Origin: Anaerolineae bacterium
GTDB taxonomy: Bacteria > Chloroflexota > Anaerolineae > Aggregatilineales > Phototrophicaceae
Length of the DNA: 8,353 nt
Assembly: GCA_028284565.1 (NCBI GenBank)
Contig: JANQRM010000358.1
Location: forward strand, 1 to 8,353
Reading direction: 5' to 3'
Below the pieces are notes generated by a model, which was not told the origin of the DNA, made no database searches, and worked only from the letters and a program-made list of their open reading frames with translations. A program made the translations under genes and the position numbers. This document shows positions 1-5,780 of this stretch, in pieces (the stretch's first letter is position 1; every line of letters starts with the position of its first letter).

Positions 1-1323
1 CGCCTCAGCGGTGTCTTGCCATGGCAATGCCCGTGCGGTAATGTCAAATCCAGCCGCATTCAATTGCTCGATGGCATCTTGTGTTGCGCCAGAGAAATCT
101 GCGAATTCTGCTGGGAATTTCCATTCCGCAGATAGCGTGACACCTTCACCATCTTCCCACACACCATCAGCATTCAAGCTGAAGCCCGCACTTTCTAAGA
201 TCGAGGCGGCGCGGTCTAGGTCGAATGCATAGCGATCCAGTTGGTCGATGGCTTCTTGCGTGAGCATGGTGGGGACGTTGGAGTCGATGATACCAGCCAT
301 ATATTCTGTACCTGTTGCACCGAATCCGTTGGTGATGAAGGCATTTTGGCTACGTTCAATCGACAGTGCCGCCGCTTGACGCACTTCCGTCACATTCCAT
401 GGATAGAGGGAATGGTTGAAGAGCATCGCGGGACCATACCCGCGTGAGAGGGTGACGTTATCAATGCCTTCGTTGAGGAAGGTTTCAACAGTCGATGGTG
501 GATAGACATTGGTGGAGTGTGCAATTTCACCACTTAGAACCAGCGGAGTTGTCGCATCCGTTTCACCAGCCCACAACACAATATCCCCGAATTGAACATC
601 ATCGGAGAAGAGGCTATTCGGTTGCCAATGCAAGGTCAAGAAGGAGTCGTTCACATCATCTGCTGAATAAGAGTAGGGTCCGGATGCAACTAAGGTGTCA
701 GGTCGGAATTCGGTAATGGCAGTGCGAACTGCTGTCCATTCATCTGATTCGGAGTCAACGCCACTGGCAATGACTTCAAGGGCTTGGCTAGCGAGTTCAC
801 CATACACCGAGTCGGCAACAATGAATTCCTTCAGAATCAACAATTCAGCAAGGCGCGAGGGTTGGTCGATGAAATGGAAGCGCACGGTATGGTCGTCAAC
901 GGCTTCGACTTCATCAATCTCGTTGAATTGACTCCAACCCATAATCTGTCCTAATGCGTAGGTTGTGATGACATCTTGTGAAGTCACTGGCGATCCATCA
1001 CTCCATAGGGCATCTTCATTGATGTGAATCCAATAGGCAGAATTATCATCCGTGAATCCCCAGTCGTCTGCGAGCAAGGAGACATATTCATCTGTTGCCC
1101 ACAAGTAGAAAGCAGGTGTCAATTCGACCAAACCACGATAGACATTCCCCAAGTTCGAGCCGGGACCGCCCGTTGCAAATCCATTAAAGTGATGATCCGG
1201 TGGAAGGGTGTAGGGCCATGTCCCGAACCATGTTCCATCAGGGGCTTCCATATCTTGTGCGCCCAAGGGCATGACGCTTATCATCATGACCAGAATGAGC
1301 AGAAGGTAGAGCAGGCGTTTCAT
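1..1323 (-). CDS. ABC transporter solute-binding protein, family 5 (peptide/nickel type), C-terminus cut by window edge
   Basis: This is probably the extracytoplasmic binding subunit of an ABC importer for oligopeptides or a similar small solute. The reading frame is open from the ATG at 1321-1323 to the left edge, giving 441 residues. Family members are usually about 500-600 residues, so roughly 100 or more are missing. Residues 1-22 form a signal peptide: Lys-Arg, a Leu/Met-rich core, then LGA before QD. There is no lipobox Cys, so it looks like a type I signal peptide rather than a lipoprotein. Family 5 hallmarks are NVYRGLVEL (60-68), ALWSDGSPVTSQDV (105-118), ASGPYSYSADD (213-223) and VRQAAALSIERSQ (314-326). 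The start is supported by GGAGGA 7 bases upstream. Permease and ATPase genes would be expected beyond the left edge. The ligand cannot be told from sequence. I am confident of the family and not of the substrate. Confidence 0.9.
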   Translation of the reverse strand, partial: MKRLLYLLLILVMMISVMPLGAQDMEAPDGTWFGTWPYTLPPDHHFNGFATGGPGSNLGNVYRGLVELTPAFYLWATDEYVSLLADDWGFTDDNSAYWIHINEDALWSDGSPVTSQDVITTYALGQIMGWSQFNEIDEVEAVDDHTVRFHFIDQPSRLAELLILKEFIVADSVYGELASQALEVIASGVDSESDEWTAVRTAITEFRPDTLVASGPYSYSADDVNDSFLTLHWQPNSLFSDDVQFGDIVLWAGETDATTPLVLSGEIAHSTNVYPPSTVETFLNEGIDNVTLSRGYGPAMLFNHSLYPWNVTEVRQAAALSIERSQNAFITNGFGATGTEYMAGIIDSNVPTMLTQEAIDQLDRYAFDLDRAASILESAGFSLNADGVWEDGEGVTLSAEWKFPAEFADFSGATQDAIEQLNAAGFDITARALPWQDTAEA

Positions 1324-1330
1324 AAATAGT

Positions 1331-1336
1331 TCCTCC
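1331..1336 (-). promoter_or_regulatory. Shine-Dalgarno site of the solute-binding protein gene
   Basis: The plus strand reads TCCTCC here, which is GGAGGA on the coding strand, 7 bases before the ATG at 1321-1323. This near-perfect match to the anti-Shine-Dalgarno sequence fixes the start codon. Confidence 0.75.
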
Positions 1337-1544
1337 AAAAAAGTAGAAAACGAAATTTGATTCGGGTCTATATGTATACTCTCTTGTCCTCAATTTAAGA
1401 ACAAAAGATAGAGTGGTATAGTGCGGTATAGACCACTGATTGTTGACTATAACGCAACTGAGATTGAAATGCAATAATGTCAAAGACCAATTGTGTGGAT
1501 AATAAAAAAGCGATAAACATAGGGTAAGCATCTGCTGACAATCG

Positions 1545-1573
1545 TTTCAATCACCCTAAAAATCGAATATACT
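1545..1573 (+). promoter_or_regulatory. Candidate sigma-70-type promoter for the SH3b-domain gene
   Basis: The -10 box is TATACT (1568-1573), five of six consensus bases. The -35 position is TTTCAA (1545-1550), only three of six, with a 17-base spacer. The start point would fall near 1580, about 30 bases before the ATG at 1610. The weak -35 element makes this tentative. Confidence 0.4.
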
Positions 1574-1609
1574 AGGACATAAGACCGTAAAAAAGTAAAG
1601 GAAAACCCA

Positions 1610-3045
1610 ATGCGAATGCTAAAACGAAGTCTTTTACTTGGCATTATGATGATATTTTTCATTGGAGTCCAAGCACTTATCGTCCTGAACGCCCAAGAAG
1701 AATGTGCCACACTTGCCCAAAATACCTTAGCCGATTTGTCGGATGCTTGTGGCGATTTTGGAGCAAGTAGCATGTGCTGGGTAGGGGAATCGCCCCAAAT
1801 CGAGAGCATGAGTGACCTCAACGACTTAACCACCATGACCAGTGATGACGTGATGGGCAGTGCGGTTTTGCATGTCCCCGCCAACGTGCCACTCGCTTCA
1901 TCCGATATTGGTTTAATCTATGTCATGATTGGCGATGTCATGATTGAGAACTTGGTGGATGCGGATAGTGCCTTCACCCCTGCGGAAGCCGTGAATGTCA
2001 CCGTCATCGTCGGCTCGAATGTCCGTAGTCGTCCCTCAACGGATGGGCGCATTATCATCGGCGTTGTACCGGGGACGGAACTATCGGCAGATGGCGTGAG
2101 TACCGACCAAGCATGGTTGCGAGTGCTTCATGAAGAAGGCACGGGCTGGATTAGTCGTCAATTGGTCACCCCTGTCGATGGTGATTTAAGTACGCTTCCC
2201 GTCATAGGCGCGAATACCCAAACCCTCATGCAGAACTTCGTTTTGACCTCTATGCCGAGTGACTCCGCTTGTGGCAGTGTCATTCCGTCGATGTTGCTGG
2301 TGCAATCCCCAACGATGTTGACGCAACAATCACCGTCAATGGCAAGGAACTTCGTTTTAATGACACGATTGCGATTGCGATTATCGACAACCGTATGCAT
2401 GTGTTCTCATTAGGTGGCGGGTTGACTAGCGATGGCATCCAAATTGGACCCGGCTTCACCATGTCGATTGCGTTGAATGGAACGACTGCCGACGGTTTCT
2501 GGGAAAATGTTCGCGCCATTACCCAAGATGAACGCTTTAACCTGACCCTGCTCGAACTCATCTCGCCCGACTTACTCCATTCAGCAGTCCAAGTCCCAAC
2601 CCAAGAGGAAATCGTCGCGCTGTTACAAGGGTTGAGTTCGCCGGGTGGCTCGACCTCGTTTAATAGTAGTGTCGATTGCTCTGGCTTCATCCCGACCTCG
2701 CCCTTGTCCGCTGTGCAAGCGGGACCCCAACCCTTCTATTGGGATGCCGCGCCGGGTGCGTCGCAATATGTGGTGAATGTCTGGGATGTGAATGGCGAGT
2801 TCTTGGGGAATCTAACCATCGACTCCTTCACCACAACCCTCAATGTCGATGCCAATGCTTTGTCTGGCGGACGACAAAATGTGGCATGGAGCGTGGATGC
2901 ACTTGCCGATGGTGAACTCGCATGTTCAACCGCGCGCGTGAATATCCAAATCCTACCGAGTGCCAATGTCGGTGTGGAAGATAATAGTGGTGGCAATACC
3001 AATCCGGCTCCCCAACCAACGGCTTGTGCATGGGGCAGTTGCTAA
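1610..3045 (+). pseudogene. Frameshifted gene for a secreted SH3b / FN3-like domain protein
   Basis: Two overlapping frames, 1610-2413 and 2269-3045, read as one protein if a single base is restored in the C run at 2307-2310; the repaired product is 478 residues. It begins with a signal peptide (about 1-28, LNA before QEE) and a short Cys-bearing segment (31-57). A bacterial SH3 domain follows (about 127-187), with the hallmarks SNVRSRPS and the late GTGWISRQLV. After the junction there is a beta-rich, faintly FecR-like segment (about 243-289) and a C-terminal FN3-like domain (about 372-449, PFYWDAAPGASQYVVNVWD). The protein is probably exported and may bind the cell wall or other surface material; no catalytic residues were seen. 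The start is supported by AAAGGA (1597-1602), 7 bases before the ATG. The frame break could be a true lesion or an assembly error. If it is real, the first frame stops at 267 residues, losing the C-terminal half. Confidence 0.8.
2307..2310 (+). other. Probable frameshift position (one C missing from a C run)
   Basis: The upstream frame reads IPSMLLVQSP up to codon 2309-2311. The downstream frame continues as PNDVDATITVNG from 2308. Reading CAA TCC CCC AAC GAT, with five Cs instead of four, joins the two frames without a gap and gives VQSPNDVD. The joined order (CxxxxPSxLLVQSP, then a valine-rich strand, then VNG) fits how I recall related secreted proteins running. An earlier shift at 2285-2292 would also be open, but it would discard the family-like LLVQSP. 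Confidence 0.7.
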
Positions 3046-3062
3046 ACCTCAGGAAACATCCG

Positions 3063-3091
3063 AAAGGGTAGGCGCATGTCTGCCCTTTTTT
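3063..3091 (+). terminator. Intrinsic terminator after the SH3b-domain gene
   Basis: AAAGGGTAGGC (3063-3073) pairs with GTCTGCCCTTT (3078-3088) over 11 positions, two of them G-T wobbles, around a GCAT loop. The last stem bases run into six consecutive Ts (3086-3091). It lies 18 bases after the stop codon and separates this gene from the phosphoesterase. The opposite strand lacks a T tail, so it acts in the plus direction only. Confidence 0.85.
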
Positions 3092-3146
3092 GATTCCCTT
3101 AAGTTGAGTGTGTTTCATTGGTGACCGAGTGATAAGGGCTTAATCC

Positions 3147-3902
3147 TTGAACTTTGAACAGTTATTGGAGATTGTCCATGAGTTATCTGTGGATGAATTA
3201 CTCCGACTGCAAGAAGCCATTACCAATAAACTAAAATACGAACTTCAGCCATCTAGCACTAAAATCGGTGTGTTTCGTGATATTCATGGCGACTTGGAAG
3301 GCTTTCAACGTGCTTTGTCGATATTTGAACGTGAAGGGGTGACACAAATTCTGTGTACAGGCGATGTATCAGATCGTGGCTCCGATGCGGATAAAATTGT
3401 CCAACTGATGCAACAACATTCAATCATCAGCATTGCAGGTAATCATGACCGCACGATTGTTGAATATCAAGACAAGCATCGAGAGACTGACAACCCAGAA
3501 CGTCTGAAAGAATTAGGGCGGATTGTATCGGATGAAACTGTTGAATTTCTGATTGCACTACCCGAATCAAAAGCAGTCACCATAGATGATTGGCGTATCT
3601 TAATCGCACATGGAACGCCATGGTCAGATGTCATGAGTTTGTTTCCTGATAGCCGCCAAGCCATTTATGACCGCGTGTATCGTGAGAATCATGAACATGC
3701 CGACGTGATTATTTTAGGGCATTCGCACAAGCCCATGTGGATAAAGATGAACGACCTCTGGATAATTAATCCGGGTTCGGTGTATGGGGTGACCGCACGC
3801 GATAGTTATACCTGTGGCGTTCTAGAGTTACCGAGCTTCAACTTTGCTGTCTATAACCTGGAAGATGGACAGCCCATTGATTTGTCCTTGATTGAGAGGT
3901 AA
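3147..3902 (+). CDS. Calcineurin-like metallophosphoesterase, YfcE/MJ0936-type
   Basis: This is probably a cytoplasmic two-metal phosphodiesterase of 251 residues; the natural substrate is unknown. All the metal-site motifs are visible: DIHG (45-48, ligands D45 and H47), GDVSDRG (72-78, D73), GNHD (98-101, catalytic N99/H100), AHGTPW (154-159, H155) and GHSHKP (191-196, H192 and H194). INPGSV (207-212) is typical of the YfcE branch. Residues 1-38 lie before the phosphoesterase fold and are predicted to be helical and rich in Leu and Glu. They are not part of the usual domain, which makes the protein longer than simple YfcE homologues. The start is TTG at 3147, because an in-frame TAA lies two codons upstream at 3141; AAGGG (3134-3138) sits 8 bases before it. 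A later in-frame start would remove part of the helical segment. The gene appears monocistronic, between a terminator and a fresh promoter region. Confidence 0.88.
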   Translation: MNFEQLLEIVHELSVDELLRLQEAITNKLKYELQPSSTKIGVFRDIHGDLEGFQRALSIFEREGVTQILCTGDVSDRGSDADKIVQLMQQHSIISIAGNHDRTIVEYQDKHRETDNPERLKELGRIVSDETVEFLIALPESKAVTIDDWRILIAHGTPWSDVMSLFPDSRQAIYDRVYRENHEHADVIILGHSHKPMWIKMNDLWIINPGSVYGVTARDSYTCGVLELPSFNFAVYNLEDGQPIDLSLIER

Positions 3903-3930
3903 TCAATAGCTTGTTGATTTCTCCAATTCC

Positions 3931-3960
3931 TTGACTCTCAATGCCAATCTATTGTATAAT
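3931..3960 (+). promoter_or_regulatory. Strong sigma-70-type promoter
   Basis: TTGACT (3931-3936) is five of six -35 consensus bases and TATAAT (3955-3960) is a perfect -10 box; the spacer is 18 bases. It begins 28 bases after the phosphoesterase stop codon and points toward the GH3 gene about 280 bases downstream. The expected start point (about 3966-3968) falls inside a perfect palindrome, which suggests repression at the start site. Confidence 0.75.
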
Positions 3961-3961
3961 T

Positions 3962-3977
3962 TAGAACTTAAGTTCTA
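3962..3977. repeat. Perfect 16-bp palindrome over the predicted transcription start (candidate operator)
   Basis: TAGAACTTAAGTTCTA is identical to its own reverse complement. It starts 2 bases after the -10 box at 3955-3960 and covers the expected +1. A dimeric helix-turn-helix repressor bound here would block initiation. No repressor gene is in the window, so the identity of the regulator is unknown. Confidence 0.6.
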
Positions 3978-3994
3978 TGATTTGAATTAGGAAT

Positions 3995-4115
3995 TTGCCA
4001 AGCAACATATTTAAATCAAAAACAAACCCAATCCTTACTTATCAACGGAGTGATGGCAACAAACGGCAACAACCGCCTGCTCACTTGCCGAAAAATAGTT
4101 TGCATTGCCGGCAAT
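3995..4115. repeat. Cluster of six TTGCC/GGCAA motifs, including a 12-bp palindrome and a 10-bp tandem repeat
   Basis: The motif occurs at 3995 (TTGCC), 4055 and 4065 (GGCAA), 4085 and 4106 (TTGCC) and 4110 (GGCAA). The two middle copies form a 10-bp tandem repeat, GGCAACAAAC then GGCAACAACC (4055-4074). The last two form the perfect palindrome ATTGCCGGCAAT (4104-4115). TTGCCG (4085-4090) can also pair with CGGCAA (4109-4114) in RNA. These could be repeated protein-binding sites or parts of a structured leader. Confidence 0.45.
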
Positions 4116-4119
4116 AAAA

Positions 4120-4150
4120 ACTGAATCCAACATTCACAAACCGAATCCAA
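4120..4150. repeat. Direct repeat of GAATCCAA with 20-bp spacing
   Basis: ACTGAATCCAA (4120-4130) and ACCGAATCCAA (4140-4150) match at 10 of 11 positions and are offset by exactly 20 bases, two helical turns. They lie about 45-75 bases upstream of the TACAAT box at 4192-4197, where activator sites are often found. The function is inferred only from position. Confidence 0.4.
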
Positions 4151-4191
4151 ACGAATTCATCTCAACAGGTCTCATCTAAGCAAAAGTCCGT

Positions 4192-4197
4192 TACAAT
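4192..4197 (+). promoter_or_regulatory. Possible second -10 box close to the GH3 gene
   Basis: TACAAT matches five of six -10 consensus bases. No acceptable -35 element lies 16-18 bases upstream (the position reads GTCTCA). If it is used, transcription would start near 4204 and leave a leader of about 35 bases. It might depend on an activator bound at the direct repeats upstream. Confidence 0.3.
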
Positions 4198-4200
4198 ACC

Positions 4201-4242
4201 ATGAGCGATTGGTTGGATACAAAAGGTTTGATGAACAGATGA
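4201..4242 (+). other. Short upstream ORF (13 codons) ending in an ATGA overlap with the GH3 start
   Basis: ATG at 4201 opens a frame MSDWLDTKGLMNR whose TGA (4240-4242) overlaps the chosen GH3 start ATG (4239-4241). A second in-frame ATG lies at 4231. There is no clear Shine-Dalgarno site before 4201. It could couple translation of the GH3 gene, or it could be chance; I recognise no homologue. Confidence 0.25.
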
Positions 4243-5780
4243 CTTCAATAGAACAACAAGTCGGGCAGATGATGATGGTCGGTTTTCATGGACTGACCGC
4301 ACCCGATTACATTTTAGATTGGCTGCGGGAAGGGCGTATTGCAGGAGTAATCTTGTTCGCGCGGAACATCGACAACCCCGAACAAGTTGCCCAGCTCACT
4401 CAGCAGATTCACGACAATGCCATCTATCCCGCAATTGTTGCGATTGATCAAGAGGGCGGGACGGTCTCTCGAATGCGAGAAGGCTTTACCGAGAGTCCGA
4501 GTGCGATGGCGTTGGCTAGTTCACAAAATGGCGATTACACCGCGCCGATGATGCAAGTCTTAGGTGACGAGATGCGTGTGTTGGGAATCAACTGGACCTA
4601 TGCTCCCGTTTGCGACATCACCTACAACCGCGACAATCCGACGGTGGGGACACGCTCATTCGGCTCGGATGCAGAGACAGTCTCCCAGTATGTTGCCGAA
4701 GCGGTCAAGGGATTCCAAGCAGGGGGTGTCGCCGCCTGTGCCAAGCACTTTCCCGGCTTGGGTGATACTGCGATTGACACCCATCTTGCATTGGCACGGC
4801 TAGATGTTCCAGTGGAGCATTTGCTGGCGCATGATTTGTTGCCCTATCGCTCCGCCATTTCGGCGGATGTCGCAAGTGTGATGGTGACTCACACCGTCTT
4901 CACCCAACTCGACACAGAGTATCCGGCGACCTTATCACCCGTGATTGTCAAGCAACTCTTGCGGGATGAGCTGGGTTTTGATGGCATCGTCGTCACGGAC
5001 TGCATGGAGATGCGGGCAGTAAGTGATAACTTCGGGGTCGGGGAGTCGGCTGTCTTATCTGTATTGGGCGACCATGACTTCATTTTGTTCTCGCATACTC
5101 GTGAGATGCAAGCGCAAGCTTATGATGCCGTGTGTGAGGCGGTGAAATCGGGACGTATTCCTCAAAGTCGCATTGATGATGCCTTGCGTCGGATAGAGAC
5201 ATTCCGAGAACGCTTCAAAGTCGAGCAAATCGACACGGCGACTATCCGCAATGATGAGCATTTGGATATCGCCGGACAAGCCGGACAAGCCGGAGTTGTG
5301 TTAGTCAAACACAATAAGTCCCTGCCGATTCAACCTCAAGCCGGACAACAAGTCGCGCTTATCGAATTTGCTTCCTATTTGGATAGTGATGTCGTGGAAA
5401 GCGGAGGGCAAACCGGACTCGGACAAGCTATCCAATCACAACAGCCCGATGTACAGACACTTGCTCTGTCGAATCACAACTTGTCGGAGGACATTATCGA
5501 ACAAGCCAAAACCCTCGCGGCAGAATCCCATATTTTGGTGTTGGCGACACGCAATGCTCATCTTATGGAATCACAAGCGGAACTCGCCCAGCAACTGATC
5601 GACGAAGCGACGAATACAATTTTATTGTGCCTGCGGAATCCTTATGATGCTGAGATTTTCCCGTCTGCAGAAACCATCCTCTGCACGAATGGGGATAGTG
5701 CGCCGTCCATTCAAGCGACAGTGGATGCCTTGATGGGACGCTTCACCCCGTCTGGAAAGTTGCCGATAGATTTGGCATGA
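4239..5780 (+). CDS. nagZ: Glycoside hydrolase family 3 protein, NagZ-like beta-N-acetylhexosaminidase
   Basis: It probably cleaves N-acetylglucosamine from muropeptides or other amino-sugar glycosides in the cytoplasm, as no signal peptide is present. From the ATG at 4239 the protein has 513 residues. The N-terminal TIM-barrel domain (about 1-330) carries ILFARNIDNPEQ (38-49), AIDQEGGTVSRMREGFT (68-84), the NagZ signature KHFPGLGDTAIDTH (169-182, with the acid/base H182 and D180) and VVTDCMEM (251-258, nucleophile D254). A second alpha/beta domain (about 345-513) resembles the GH3 C-terminal domain of longer NagZ proteins such as those of Bacillus. An in-frame TTG at 4209 would add ten residues, but ATG 4239 is better placed before the first conserved residues. 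Shine-Dalgarno-like AAAAGG (4221-4226) is 12 bases away, which is rather far. The stop overlaps the next gene by ATGA. The exact substrate is inferred from family motifs. Confidence 0.88.
   Translation: MTSIEQQVGQMMMVGFHGLTAPDYILDWLREGRIAGVILFARNIDNPEQVAQLTQQIHDNAIYPAIVAIDQEGGTVSRMREGFTESPSAMALASSQNGDYTAPMMQVLGDEMRVLGINWTYAPVCDITYNRDNPTVGTRSFGSDAETVSQYVAEAVKGFQAGGVAACAKHFPGLGDTAIDTHLALARLDVPVEHLLAHDLLPYRSAISADVASVMVTHTVFTQLDTEYPATLSPVIVKQLLRDELGFDGIVVTDCMEMRAVSDNFGVGESAVLSVLGDHDFILFSHTREMQAQAYDAVCEAVKSGRIPQSRIDDALRRIETFRERFKVEQIDTATIRNDEHLDIAGQAGQAGVVLVKHNKSLPIQPQAGQQVALIEFASYLDSDVVESGGQTGLGQAIQSQQPDVQTLALSNHNLSEDIIEQAKTLAAESHILVLATRNAHLMESQAELAQQLIDEATNTILLCLRNPYDAEIFPSAETILCTNGDSAPSIQATVDALMGRFTPSGKLPIDLA
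5271..5294 (+). repeat. In-frame 9-bp tandem repeat inside the GH3 gene
   Basis: GCCGGACAA occurs at 5271-5279 and 5280-5288, followed by GCCGGA, and encodes AGQAGQAG at the link between the two GH3 domains. A similar stretch, GCCGGACAA, recurs near 5340. Slippage here would change the linker length by three residues without breaking the frame. Confidence 0.6.

Larger units (their letters stand above)
1324..1609. other. Divergent intergenic region with an inverted repeat and a phased direct repeat
   Basis: This 286-base AT-rich stretch separates two divergent genes and should hold both promoters. An inverted repeat AGTGGT (1412-1417) / ACCACT (1432-1437) encloses two copies of GGTATAG (1415-1421 and 1425-1431) offset by 10 bases, about one helical turn. 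That is a plausible regulator site, but no regulator is known. For the minus-strand gene I see only weak promoter candidates: a TATACA box in the reverse complement of about 1370-1375 with no good -35 element. No RNA gene or convincing small ORF was seen. Confidence 0.45.
3903..4238 (+). other. Long non-coding control region upstream of the GH3 gene
   Basis: No gene was recognised in these 336 bases, apart from a 13-codon ORF at its end. The region holds a strong promoter (3931-3960), a 16-bp palindrome, a cluster of TTGCC/GGCAA motifs including a 12-bp palindrome (4104-4115), phased direct repeats (4055-4074 and 4120-4150), and a second -10-like box (4192-4197), each listed separately. A transcript from the first promoter would have a leader of roughly 270 bases. 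I did not recognise a known riboswitch or T-box in it. Confidence 0.5.

Noticed and set aside
1480..1884. Minus-strand open frame of 134 codons over the start of the SH3b-domain gene
   Set aside because: It overlaps the plus-strand signal peptide and coding region, has no ribosome binding site or recognisable domain, and its sequence looks like the antisense of the real gene.
2306..2314. Programmed -1 ribosomal frameshift as the cause of the split SH3b gene
   Set aside because: The codons TCC CCA do not form an X XXY YYZ slippery heptamer, and a run of four Cs is too short for transcriptional slippage. I see no strong downstream stem. A simple indel is the better explanation.
2280..2690. Minus-strand open frame of 136 codons
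   Set aside because: It lies wholly antisense to the downstream half of the SH3b/FN3-like gene, which has clear domain content; no family resemblance or start signal was seen.
3901..3918. Hairpin AATCAA / TTGATT after the phosphoesterase stop codon as a terminator
   Set aside because: The stem is only 6 A/T-rich pairs and is followed by TCTCC rather than a T run, so it is not credible as an intrinsic terminator.
4055..4150. The short repeats as a CRISPR array
   Set aside because: Units are 8-11 bases with 10- or 20-base periods, far below CRISPR repeat and spacer sizes, and no cas gene is present.
4889..5288. Minus-strand open frames inside the GH3 gene
   Set aside because: They are antisense to catalytic motifs of a well-supported gene and have no independent evidence.
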